Under the pieces are notes generated by a model. The model did not search any database. It was not told the DNA's origin and worked only from the letters and a program-made list of their open reading frames with translations. The translations under genes and the position numbers were made by a program. A stretch of DNA of 64,000 bases from Pseudomonas weihenstephanensis (GTDB lineage: Bacteria > Pseudomonadota > Gammaproteobacteria > Pseudomonadales > Pseudomonadaceae). The stretch spans positions 90,468-154,467 of the forward strand of contig NZ_JYLF01000010.1 of the NCBI RefSeq assembly GCF_001043055.1. Direction: 5' to 3'. Positions 9,408 through 17,168 of this stretch are shown one piece after another; the stretch's first letter is position 1, and each line of letters begins with the position of its first letter.

Positions 9408-9650
9408 TGGCAGCTTGCAAGTGCTATATACAGATTTTTACCGGCGCTGGCGGCAAAAGGGTTGGCGCTGTTTTTGATCGATGAAGTGCGCGGTACGGAT
9501 TTGTACGCGGCGGGTAGCCTGAGCGGCTTGCGGGTAGGTTGCGCTGGGTGTTTCTGGTTGTCCGTACGTTTGCAGGCACTGTTAGCTATTGATCAGCAAG
9601 AGTATCAGGGCGCGCCAGGCGCACCCTTGACCCTTGTCGGCATCACTTGA
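9408..9650 (+). pseudogene. Degenerate remnant resembling a DUF4149-family membrane protein
   Basis: Between greA and yhbY there is an open frame with no start codon or ribosome binding site. It reads WQLASAIYRF, then LPALAAKGLALFLIDEV, later LQALLAI, and stops at 9648-9650. The block LPAL..KGLA..LIDEV resembles the N-terminal part of the small DUF4149 membrane proteins (about 130-150 residues) that I remember between greA and yhbY in other pseudomonads. Only about 80 codons are left, the Trp/Gly-rich first helix is collapsed and the C-terminal helices are missing. I read it as a decayed gene; the family assignment is from memory. Confidence 0.45.
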
Positions 9651-9951
9651 AACGGTGGATGTTCGACAGTTGCTTGTTTGCATTGACGTTTCTGCGGTAC
9701 AGAAGCGCCATTTTGCCGATAACCTGTACCAATTCCGCTTTGCCGCTTTTGCATAGTTCTGCAACGGCTGCCAGGCGAGATTCGCGATCCAGGATGTTGA
9801 CTTTGATTTTAATCAGCTCGTGATCGCCCAATGCGCGTTCGAGTTCGGCTAAAACACCTTCAGTCAAACCATTGTCAGCCACAGTCAATACTGGTTTCAG
9901 ATGGTGGCCAATGGATTTGTACTGTTTCTTCTGCTCTTGAGTGAGCGGCAT
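9643..9951 (-). CDS. yhbY: Ribosome assembly RNA-binding protein YhbY (CRM domain)
   Basis: Small CRS1-YhbY (CRM) domain protein that binds pre-50S particles in other bacteria. 102 residues, nearly all one CRM fold; it starts MPLTQEQKKQYKSIGHHLKP and has the typical segment GDHELIKIKV. It is transcribed divergently from rlmE, another 50S-related gene, with 107 bases between the two starts. Its stop slightly overlaps the end of the decayed frame on the other strand. Confidence 0.92.
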   Translation of the reverse strand: MPLTQEQKKQYKSIGHHLKPVLTVADNGLTEGVLAELERALGDHELIKIKVNILDRESRLAAVAELCKSGKAELVQVIGKMALLYRRNVNANKQLSNIHRFK

Positions 9952-10058
9952 AATCTGACCCCTGTGTCTGATCTTGTAAAAAGCGGCGGCCAGTTTACCC
10001 GAGCGAGTCCCAGACCGCCCAGTTAATCACGACCCGTTTAAATTTTTTGAGGTGGCCC

Positions 10059-10709
10059 GTGGCCCGTTCCAAAACTAGCCTGAATTGGCTGAAAGAACAT
10101 TTCAACGATCCATACGTCAAGATGGCGCAGAAAGATGGGTATCGCTCGCGTGCCAGTTACAAGTTGCTGGAGATTCAGGAGCGTGATCGTCTGATCCGCC
10201 CGGGCATGACTGTAATTGACTTGGGCGCTGCTCCCGGTGGTTGGTCGCAGGTGACCAGTCGTCTGATTGGTGGGCAGGGTCGTTTGATCGCATCTGACAT
10301 CCTGGAAATGGACAGCATTCCTGATGTGACCTTCATTCAGGGGGATTTTACTCAGGATGACGTTTTGGCTCAGATCCTTGAGGCGGTCGGAAATACACAG
10401 GTAGACCTTGTGATTTCCGATATGGCCCCCAATATGAGTGGGTTAGCAGCTGTCGATATGCCGCGTGCAATGTTCTTGTGCGAATTAGCGCTGGATCTTG
10501 CCGGTCGCGTCCTGCGTCCGGGTGGTGATTTCCTGATCAAGGTTTTCCAGGGCGAAGGCTTCGATCAGTACCACAAAGACATTCGTAAGCTGTTTGACAA
10601 GGTGCAGATGCGCAAGCCTTCTTCGTCTCGCGACAGGTCCCGTGAACAGTATTTGCTGGGCCGGGGCTTCCGCGGTATTGATGGTTCTGCCAGTGATGAG
10701 CGTCTCTGA
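10059..10709 (+). CDS. rlmE: 23S rRNA (uridine-2'-O-)-methyltransferase RlmE (FtsJ/RrmJ)
   Basis: Heat-shock methyltransferase that modifies U2552 of 23S rRNA in E. coli. 216 residues. The SAM-binding motif DLGAAPGGWSQV and the following D-rich strands are visible, with a catalytic K-D-K-E type set (Lys in YKLLEIQ, Asp in DMAPNMSG, Lys in LIKVFQGEG). The GTG at 10059 (VARSKTSLNWLKEH) is chosen because it follows GAGGTG and homologues start there. ftsH follows, as in E. coli. Confidence 0.95.
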   Translation: MARSKTSLNWLKEHFNDPYVKMAQKDGYRSRASYKLLEIQERDRLIRPGMTVIDLGAAPGGWSQVTSRLIGGQGRLIASDILEMDSIPDVTFIQGDFTQDDVLAQILEAVGNTQVDLVISDMAPNMSGLAAVDMPRAMFLCELALDLAGRVLRPGGDFLIKVFQGEGFDQYHKDIRKLFDKVQMRKPSSSRDRSREQYLLGRGFRGIDGSASDERL

Positions 10710-10892
10710 CCAGGGCGATAGTTTTTTTTGTATCGCTTTACAGATCTGGCATAACGAATATTGTGTAGTCAAAGTTTCACAAAGGGTTACAGACGGAGCC
10801 TGCAAGGGTTGTAGGCAATGTAGTAAGTTATGCCGGTGAATATCATGCGAAGCACGCTTTCAGTAGCGGAGCTTGCTTCAGAGGGTAGCTAA

Positions 10893-12809
10893 TTGAACGA
10901 TATGGCAAAGAATCTGATCCTGTGGTTGATCATCGCGGCGGTCCTTGTGACCGTGATGAACAACTTCTCGAGTCCCAACGAGCCGCAAACCCTCAACTAT
11001 TCCGACTTCATCCAGCAAGTTAAGGATGGCAAAGTCGAGCGCGTAGCGGTTGATGGCTACGTGATCACCGGCAAGCGCAGTGATGGCGATACGTTCAAAA
11101 CCATTCGTCCGGCGATTCAGGACAACGGTTTGATCGGCGATCTGGTGGATAACCACGTCACCGTTGAAGGCAAGCTGCCTGAGCAACAAAGCATCTGGAC
11201 CCAGTTGCTAGTTGCAAGCTTCCCGATTCTGGTGATTATTGCTGTCTTCATGTTCTTCATGCGCCAAATGCAGGGCGGTGCCGGTGGTAAAGGCGGCCCG
11301 ATGAGCTTTGGCAAGAGCAAGGCGCGTCTGCTGTCAGAAGATCAGGTCAAGACGACCCTGGCTGACGTAGCGGGCTGTGACGAAGCCAAGGAAGAAGTGG
11401 GCGAGCTGGTTGAGTTCTTGCGTGATCCGGGCAAGTTCCAGCGCCTGGGTGGTCGCATTCCACGCGGCGTGCTGATGGTTGGCCCGCCAGGTACCGGTAA
11501 AACCCTGATCGCCAAGGCGATTGCGGGTGAAGCCAAGGTGCCGTTCTTCACGATTTCCGGTTCCGACTTTGTGGAAATGTTCGTGGGCGTCGGTGCAAGC
11601 CGTGTTCGTGACATGTTTGAACAAGCCAAGAAGCACGCCCCTTGCATCATCTTTATCGATGAAATCGATGCTGTCGGCCGTCACCGAGGTAACGGTATGG
11701 GCGGCGGTCATGATGAGCGCGAGCAGACGCTTAACCAGTTGTTGGTTGAGATGGATGGTTTTGAGATGAACGACGGCATCATTGTGATTGCCGCCACCAA
11801 CCGTCCTGACGTGCTTGACCCTGCGCTGCTGCGTCCGGGTCGTTTTGACCGTCAGGTCGTGGTTGGCTTGCCGGACATTCGTGGTCGCGAGCAAATCCTC
11901 AAGGTACACATGCGTAAAGTGCCAATGGGTGATGACGTCCAGCCGGGCGTTATTGCACGCGGTACTCCGGGCTTCTCCGGTGCCGACCTGGCTAACCTGG
12001 TGAATGAAGCCTCCCTGTTCGCAGCGCGTACCGGTAAGCGTGTTGTTGAAATGAAAGAGTTCGAGCTGGCCAAGGACAAGATCATGATGGGCGCCGAGCG
12101 CAAATCCATGGTTATGTCGGATAAAGAAAAACGCAACACGGCTTATCACGAAGCGGGTCACGCAATTGTTGGTCGTGTAGTGCCTGAGCACGATCCGGTC
12201 TACAAGGTGTCGATCATTCCTCGCGGTCGAGCCTTGGGCGTGACTATGTTCTTGCCTGAAGAGGATCGTTACAGCCTGTCCAAGCGTGCGTTGATCAGTC
12301 AGATCTGCTCGCTGTATGGCGGTCGTATTGCTGAAGAAATGACCTTGGGCTTTGACGGTGTTACCACGGGTGCGTCCAACGACATCATGCGAGCGAGCCA
12401 GATTGCACGCAACATGGTGACCAAGTGGGGCTTGTCCGAGAAGCTCGGCCCGCTGATGTATGCCGAAGATGAAGAGTCTTATCTTGGGCGTGGCGGTGGT
12501 GGTCAGGGGGCAAATGTTTCAGGTGAGACGGCCAAACTGATCGACTCTGAGGTGCGCAGCATCATTGACCAGTGCTATGGCACGGCTAAGCAGATACTGA
12601 CCGACAACCGTGACAAGCTTGAAGCTATGGCGGATGCCCTGATGAAGTATGAAACGATCGATGCTGATCAGATCGACGACATCATGGCGGGTCGCCCTCC
12701 GCGCGAACCGCGTGATTGGGGCGATGGTTCGGGAACGCCGACAGCGCCGAGTCTGGATAAGACCGATCGCCCGGAAACACCTATCGGCGGCCCGGCAGCT
12801 GATCACTAA
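10893..12809 (+). CDS. ftsH: ATP-dependent zinc metalloprotease FtsH
   Basis: Inner-membrane AAA+ protease that degrades regulators such as sigma-32 and LpxC and damaged membrane proteins. 638 residues. Two membrane helices (about 6-24 and 104-123) flank a periplasmic loop; then come Walker A GPPGTGKT (197-204), Walker B IIFIDEIDA, the second region of homology and the zinc site HEAGH (419-423). The TTG at 10893 is used because GAGGGT sits at ideal distance; the ATG at 10902 (MAKNLILW), the E. coli-type start, is the alternative. folP follows 8 bases after the stop. Confidence 0.97.
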   Translation: MNDMAKNLILWLIIAAVLVTVMNNFSSPNEPQTLNYSDFIQQVKDGKVERVAVDGYVITGKRSDGDTFKTIRPAIQDNGLIGDLVDNHVTVEGKLPEQQSIWTQLLVASFPILVIIAVFMFFMRQMQGGAGGKGGPMSFGKSKARLLSEDQVKTTLADVAGCDEAKEEVGELVEFLRDPGKFQRLGGRIPRGVLMVGPPGTGKTLIAKAIAGEAKVPFFTISGSDFVEMFVGVGASRVRDMFEQAKKHAPCIIFIDEIDAVGRHRGNGMGGGHDEREQTLNQLLVEMDGFEMNDGIIVIAATNRPDVLDPALLRPGRFDRQVVVGLPDIRGREQILKVHMRKVPMGDDVQPGVIARGTPGFSGADLANLVNEASLFAARTGKRVVEMKEFELAKDKIMMGAERKSMVMSDKEKRNTAYHEAGHAIVGRVVPEHDPVYKVSIIPRGRALGVTMFLPEEDRYSLSKRALISQICSLYGGRIAEEMTLGFDGVTTGASNDIMRASQIARNMVTKWGLSEKLGPLMYAEDEESYLGRGGGGQGANVSGETAKLIDSEVRSIIDQCYGTAKQILTDNRDKLEAMADALMKYETIDADQIDDIMAGRPPREPRDWGDGSGTPTAPSLDKTDRPETPIGGPAADH

Positions 12810-12817
12810 GGCTTGAA

Positions 12818-13669
12818 ATGACTTCTGTTCAGTCCTCAACCCGGTTGCCTTGCGGCAACCGGGTTCTTGATTTTTCCCGCACGCATGTGATGGGTATTCT
12901 CAATGTAACCCCTGACTCGTTCTCTGATGGCGGTCGCTTTGCGCGCCTCGATGAAGCGTTGCGCCATGCGCAGGCGATGGTCGAGGCGGGAGCTACGTTG
13001 ATTGATGTCGGTGGTGAGTCAACCCGGCCCGGCGCGCGCCACGTGAGTGCGCAAGAAGAGTTGGAGCGGGTTGCGCCGATAGTCGAGCGTATCAATCGTG
13101 AGCTTGATGTCATCATTTCGGTCGATACCTCAACCCCTATTGTTATGACGGAGTCGGCCCGTTTAGGCGCTGGCCTGATCAACGATGTGCGTTCACTTCG
13201 GCGTGAGGGTGCCTTGCAGGCTGCTGCTGCGACGGGTTTGCCCGTTTGTCTGATGCATATGTCGGGCGAGCCTGGCGATATGCAGGATGACCCGCAGTAT
13301 CAGGATGTGTTGGCTGAGGTACGTACGTTTCTCGTGGATCGAATGCGGATGTGTGCAGCGCAAGGCATACCGCCTGAGCGCATGATTCTCGACCCCGGTT
13401 TTGGCTTTGCTAAAACCTTGCAGCATAATTTGAGTTTGTTTAAGCATATGGACGCCTTGCATCTGTTAGGGCGGCCATTGCTCGTGGGTGTTTCGCGAAA
13501 AAGCATGATCGGGCAGGCTTTGAACCGGCCTGTGACTGAGCGATTGCCTGGCAGTCTGGCTCTGGCGGCACTGGCTGTGACCAAGGGTGCGCATATCTTG
13601 CGTGTTCACGATGTTGCCGAGACAGTTGATGTAGTACGGATGATTGCCGCGGTAGAGTCCGCCGACTAA
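12818..13669 (+). CDS. folP: Dihydropteroate synthase
   Basis: Joins p-aminobenzoate to the pterin pyrophosphate in folate synthesis; the target of sulfonamides. 283 residues, TIM barrel. Signatures seen: MGILNVTPDSFSDGG, DVGGESTRPGA, ILDPGFGFAKT and GVSRKS. It starts 8 bases after ftsH and is followed by glmM, the same ftsH-folP-glmM order as in E. coli. Codons 7-16 are written as a perfect 12-bp inverted repeat (separate entry), unusual inside a coding start. Confidence 0.97.
   Translation: MTSVQSSTRLPCGNRVLDFSRTHVMGILNVTPDSFSDGGRFARLDEALRHAQAMVEAGATLIDVGGESTRPGARHVSAQEELERVAPIVERINRELDVIISVDTSTPIVMTESARLGAGLINDVRSLRREGALQAAAATGLPVCLMHMSGEPGDMQDDPQYQDVLAEVRTFLVDRMRMCAAQGIPPERMILDPGFGFAKTLQHNLSLFKHMDALHLLGRPLLVGVSRKSMIGQALNRPVTERLPGSLALAALAVTKGAHILRVHDVAETVDVVRMIAAVESAD
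12838..12875 (+). promoter_or_regulatory. Perfect 12-bp hairpin inside the start of folP
   Basis: Arms AACCCGGTTGCC (12838-12849) and GGCAACCGGGTT (12854-12865) are fully complementary around loop TTGC, then CTTGATTTTT. It looks like an intrinsic terminator but lies in folP codons 7-16, just after ftsH ends. It could end part of the ftsH transcripts or damp folP translation. Confidence 0.55.
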
Positions 13670-13685
13670 GCATGATGGAGCACTT

Positions 13686-15023
13686 ATGACGAAGAAGTAT
13701 TTTGGCACCGACGGTATTCGCGGTCGGGTCGGCGTTTACCCAATCACCCCTGACTTTATGCTCAAGTTGGGCTGGGCTGCGGGAATGGCGTTTCGCAGCA
13801 TGGGTGCTTGCCGGATATTGGTGGGTAAGGACACGCGCATCTCTGGCTACATGTTTGAGTCTGCGCTGGAGGCCGGGTTATCTGCGGCGGGCGCAGATGT
13901 GATGTTGCTGGGGCCTATGCCGACGCCTGCGATTGCGTATCTCACGCGTACGTTCCACGCCGAGGCTGGCATTGTGATCAGTGCTTCGCACAATCCTCAT
14001 GACGATAATGGGATCAAGTTTTTTTCGGGTGAGGGCACCAAACTCCCTGATGAAGTTGAACTGATGATTGAGGAGTTGCTGGAGGCGCCGATGACGGTGG
14101 TCGACTCCGGCAAGTTGGGTAAGGTGTCGCGCATCAACGATGCTTCCGGCCGCTATATCGAATTTTGCAAAAGCAGCGTTCCTACGAGCACCAACTTCAA
14201 TGGTCTCAAGATCGTTATCGACTGCGCACACGGCGCCACTTACAAGGTTGCGCCGAGTGTGTTCAAGGAGCTGGGCGCCGAAGTTACAGTGCTTTCAGCT
14301 CAGCCTAATGGGTTGAACATCAACGAGAACTGCGGCTCGACCCATATGGGGCAGTTGCAGGCTGCGGTATTGGCGGAGCATGCGGACCTGGGTATTGCCT
14401 TTGATGGCGATGGTGATCGGGTGCTGATGGTCGATCACACTGGCGCGATTGTTGATGGTGATGAGTTGCTGTTCATCATCGCGCGCGACCTGCACGAGCG
14501 CGGCAAATTGCAAGGCGGTGTGGTCGGTACACTAATGAGCAATCTCGGGCTTGAGTTGGCGTTGGCCGACTTGGGTATTGCGTTCGTGCGCGCCAATGTA
14601 GGCGACCGTTACGTCATCGCAGCCTTGCAAGAGCGTGATTGGCAAGTTGGCGGCGAAAACTCCGGTCATATTGTGTGTTTCCAGCACACCACCACAGGCG
14701 ATGCCATCATTGCGGCACTTCAAGTGCTGCTTTCGTTGCGTCGACGTGAAGAGAGCCTGGCTCAGTCGCGTCAGGCGCTGCGCAAGTGTCCTCAAGTCCT
14801 GCTCAATGTGCGTTTTTCAGGGGGGGTTAACCCTGTTGAACATCCGGCCATTAAAGAGGCTTGTGCGCGTGTGACCGAAGCTATGCAGGGCCGTGGTCGG
14901 GTGCTTTTGCGCAAGTCAGGGACTGAGCCGCTGGTGCGTGTCATGGTCGAAGGTGATGACGAAGTCATGGTTCGTGGCTATGCACAAGAACTGGCAAAAC
15001 TGGTAAGTGAAGTTTGTGCCTGA
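13686..15023 (+). CDS. glmM: Phosphoglucosamine mutase
   Basis: Interconverts glucosamine-6-phosphate and glucosamine-1-phosphate for UDP-GlcNAc, peptidoglycan and LPS synthesis. 445 residues, normal. The phosphoserine loop ISASHNPHDDNGIKF (Ser101), the metal-binding DGDGDR loop, the sugar-binding GGENSGH and the C-terminal phosphate-binding RKSGTEPLVRVM are all present. It lies 16 bases after folP and is probably co-transcribed with ftsH-folP. Confidence 0.98.
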   Translation: MTKKYFGTDGIRGRVGVYPITPDFMLKLGWAAGMAFRSMGACRILVGKDTRISGYMFESALEAGLSAAGADVMLLGPMPTPAIAYLTRTFHAEAGIVISASHNPHDDNGIKFFSGEGTKLPDEVELMIEELLEAPMTVVDSGKLGKVSRINDASGRYIEFCKSSVPTSTNFNGLKIVIDCAHGATYKVAPSVFKELGAEVTVLSAQPNGLNINENCGSTHMGQLQAAVLAEHADLGIAFDGDGDRVLMVDHTGAIVDGDELLFIIARDLHERGKLQGGVVGTLMSNLGLELALADLGIAFVRANVGDRYVIAALQERDWQVGGENSGHIVCFQHTTTGDAIIAALQVLLSLRRREESLAQSRQALRKCPQVLLNVRFSGGVNPVEHPAIKEACARVTEAMQGRGRVLLRKSGTEPLVRVMVEGDDEVMVRGYAQELAKLVSEVCA

Positions 15024-15036
15024 ATTCGGCTTGCCA

Positions 15037-15065
15037 GCGCGGATGTGGTTGGGTAACATCTGCGC
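15037..15065 (+). repeat. Stem-loop in the tpiA leader
   Basis: Arms GCGCGGATGT and ACATCTGCGC pair over 10 bp with one G-U, loop of 9 bases, ending 24 bases before the tpiA ATG. There is no T-run, so it is not a terminator; possibly an mRNA-stability or processing structure between glmM and tpiA. Confidence 0.45.
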
Positions 15066-15089
15066 CCACTTTGACCGACGAGGTAAAGC

Positions 15090-15845
15090 ATGCGTCGCAT
15101 GATGGTAGCTGGTAACTGGAAGATGCACGGTACCCGCGCCAGCGTCGCTAAGCTGATCGACGGTCTGCGTGGTCTGGCCTTGCCAAACGATGTTGATGTT
15201 GCAGTATTTCCGCCGGATTTGTTCATTGATCGCGTGATCAATGGTCTTGAAGGTGTGGCGATTTCGGTCGGTGCTCAGGATGCTGCGGTGGAGTCGGTGC
15301 AGGGTGCTCTGACAGGTGAGGTTTCGCCTTATCAGTTGGTAGATGCAGGCTGCAAGTTGGTGTTGGTTGGGCATTCCGAGCGTCGCCTGATTTTGGGTGA
15401 GCAGGACGAAACGCTTAATCGCAAGTTTGCGGCGGCTCAGGCTGCGGGCCTGATGCCAGTGTTGTGTATAGGGGAGACCCTGGAGCAGCGCGAGGCGGGG
15501 CAAACGCTAGAAGTTGTAAAGGCTCAGCTGGATGCGGTCATTAATGCATTTGGTATTGATGCTTTTGCAAAGGCGGTGATTGCATATGAGCCAGTCTGGG
15601 CAATCGGAACTGGGCTTACAGCTTCTCCGCAGCAAGCGCAAGATGTGCATGCGGCCATTCGCGCACAGCTGGCGCAGAAGAATTCTGAAGTGGCACAAGG
15701 TGTGCGGCTTCTATACGGCGGCAGCGTGAAGGCGGCCAATGCGGTCGAACTGTTCAGCATGCCGGATATCGATGGGGGGCTCATTGGTGGGGCTTCCCTG
15801 AATGCAGATGAGTTCGGTGCGATCTGTCGCGCCGCGGGAAACTGA
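15090..15845 (+). CDS. tpiA: Triosephosphate isomerase
   Basis: Interconverts glyceraldehyde-3-phosphate and dihydroxyacetone phosphate. 251 residues, one TIM barrel. Active-site elements: Asn-x-Lys in AGNWKMH, the catalytic His in LVGHSERR, the catalytic Glu in AYEPVWAIGTG and the phosphate-binding LYGGSVKAANA. The secG start follows 5 bases after the stop, so the two are co-transcribed. Confidence 0.98.
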   Translation: MRRMMVAGNWKMHGTRASVAKLIDGLRGLALPNDVDVAVFPPDLFIDRVINGLEGVAISVGAQDAAVESVQGALTGEVSPYQLVDAGCKLVLVGHSERRLILGEQDETLNRKFAAAQAAGLMPVLCIGETLEQREAGQTLEVVKAQLDAVINAFGIDAFAKAVIAYEPVWAIGTGLTASPQQAQDVHAAIRAQLAQKNSEVAQGVRLLYGGSVKAANAVELFSMPDIDGGLIGGASLNADEFGAICRAAGN

Positions 15846-15849
15846 GAAA

Positions 15850-16233
15850 ATGCTGGAAACAGTCGTAGTCGTTTTTCATCTGTTGGGTGCATTGGGCGTA
15901 ATTGCTCTGGTATTGCTGCAACAGGGTAAAGGTGCGGATGCTGGAGCATCTTTCGGAGCAGGTGCTTCAAATACTGTGTTCGGAAGCCAAGGTTCCTCTA
16001 CCTTTCTTAGTAAGTTTACTGCTATACTTGCCGCAGGTTTTTTCATAACCAGCTTGGGGTTAGGTTACTTTGCTAAAGAGAAAGCTCAAGAGCTGACTCA
16101 AGTAGGTTTGCCAGATCCAGCAGTATTGGAAGTTCCAGTGCAAAAACCGGCTTCAGATGATGTGCCGGTGCTTCAAGAGCAAAAGTCGGCTATTCCAGCG
16201 ACTGACGTACCTCCAGCTCAAGAGCAAAAGTAA
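15850..16233 (+). CDS. secG: Preprotein translocase subunit SecG
   Basis: Small membrane subunit of the SecYEG protein export channel. 127 residues with two transmembrane helices (about 2-22 and 52-72) around the conserved loop LLQQGKGADAGASFGAGAS. The ATG at 15850 (MLETVVVVFHLLG) is the homologous start; an upstream in-frame start inside tpiA is not used. The C-terminal tail (about 90-127) carries imperfect repeats of VPVQKP / VPVLQEQK / VPPAQEQK type, a low-complexity extension common in Pseudomonas. tRNA-Leu starts 29 bases downstream. Confidence 0.95.
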   Translation: MLETVVVVFHLLGALGVIALVLLQQGKGADAGASFGAGASNTVFGSQGSSTFLSKFTAILAAGFFITSLGLGYFAKEKAQELTQVGLPDPAVLEVPVQKPASDDVPVLQEQKSAIPATDVPPAQEQK

Positions 16234-16261
16234 AACGGGTTTCATGATGTAACGTAGTATT

Positions 16262-16347
16262 GCCGAGGTGGTGGAATTGGTAGACACGCAACCTTGAGGT
16301 GGTTGTGCCCATAGGGTGTAGGGGTTCGAGTCCCCTTCTCGGTACCA
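16262..16347 (+). tRNA. tRNA-Leu (anticodon GAG)
   Basis: Full cloverleaf with long variable arm. Acceptor GCCGAGG pairs with TCTCGGT (first pair G-U), discriminator A and encoded CCA. The anticodon stem CAACC/GGTTG holds loop TTGAGGT, so the anticodon is GAG, reading CUC/CUU. T-loop GGTTCGAGTCC is intact. A terminator hairpin follows at 16360. Confidence 0.97.
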
Positions 16348-16359
16348 ATTATCAGGAAT

Positions 16360-16382
16360 GCCCGCAATAGCGGGCTTTCTTG
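16360..16382 (+). terminator. Intrinsic terminator after tRNA-Leu
   Basis: Stem GCCCGC / GCGGGC with loop AATA followed by TTTCTT, 12 bases after the tRNA CCA end. Confidence 0.7.
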
Positions 16383-16443
16383 TATGTGGAAGGTTGGATT
16401 GACCCTGAAAAGGATCGACCGTATACTTCCGCTCCAGCTTTGT

Positions 16444-16520
<77 letters not shown>

Positions 16521-16530
16521 GTTTTAGCGG

Positions 16531-16553
16531 AGCCCCTAATTCAGGGGCTTTTT
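16531..16553 (+). terminator. Intrinsic terminator after tRNA-fMet
   Basis: Stem AGCCCC / GGGGCT, 7-base loop, followed by TTTTT. First of two terminators between the tRNA and rimP. Confidence 0.8.
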
Positions 16554-16599
16554 GTTAACTGGACACTTTATAGCGTCGGTATTCAACGACGTTTCAGAG

Positions 16600-16621
16600 A
16601 TGGGCGCTTCGCCCATTTTTT
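16600..16621 (+). terminator. Second intrinsic terminator, in the rimP leader
   Basis: Stem ATGGGCG / CGCCCAT with loop CTT and a T-run, 42 bases before the rimP GTG. Together with the hairpin at 16531 it would restrict read-through from the tRNA into rimP-nusA-infB, or act as an attenuator of that operon. Confidence 0.7.
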
Positions 16622-16662
16622 CATTTTGCACAGCATGCACAAACATGCACTAGGGGGTTCAG

Positions 16663-17121
16663 GTGTCGAGCAAGCTAGAACAGTTGCAGGACTTGTTGGC
16701 CCCGGTGGTCGTGGCCCTTGGCTATGAATGCTGGGGTATTGAATTTTCGGCTCAAGGCCGCCATTCAATGTTGCGTGTGTATATCGACAAGGAAGGCGGC
16801 GTATTGGTGGACGATTGTGCCATCGTGAGTCGCCAGGTAAGTGGCGTGCTGGATGTTGAAGATCCTATCGCTGCTGAATATACCCTTGAGGTTTCCTCTC
16901 CTGGCATGGAGCGCCCGCTGTTCACTCTTGAACAGTTTGCCCAGTATGTCGGTGAGCAAGTGAAGATCAAGCTGCGCTCCCCATTTGAAGGGCGACGCAA
17001 CTTTCAGGGCCTTCTGCGCGGCGTAGAGGAGCAGGACATCGTGGTGCAAGTGGACGACCATGAGTTCTTGTTGCCGATCGATATGATCGACAAGGCCAAC
17101 ATTATTCCCAGTTTTGACTGA
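16663..17121 (+). CDS. rimP: Ribosome maturation factor RimP
   Basis: Needed for late maturation of the 30S subunit. 152 residues. Two-domain layout with conserved LEVSSPGMERPL joining the domains and a C-terminal Sm-like beta barrel. GTG start at 16663 after TAGGGGG. First gene of the rimP-nusA-infB block; nusA starts 47 bases later. Confidence 0.96.
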   Translation: MSSKLEQLQDLLAPVVVALGYECWGIEFSAQGRHSMLRVYIDKEGGVLVDDCAIVSRQVSGVLDVEDPIAAEYTLEVSSPGMERPLFTLEQFAQYVGEQVKIKLRSPFEGRRNFQGLLRGVEEQDIVVQVDDHEFLLPIDMIDKANIIPSFD

Positions 17122-17168
17122 GACGCGGATCCCGCGGATCCAATGGCTTGCGAAAGGCGAGGCGTACG

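Noticed and set aside
10715..10736. GCGATA / TATCGC around a T-run after rlmE as a terminator
   Set aside because: The T-run is in the loop rather than after the stem, and the stem is short; not a normal intrinsic terminator.
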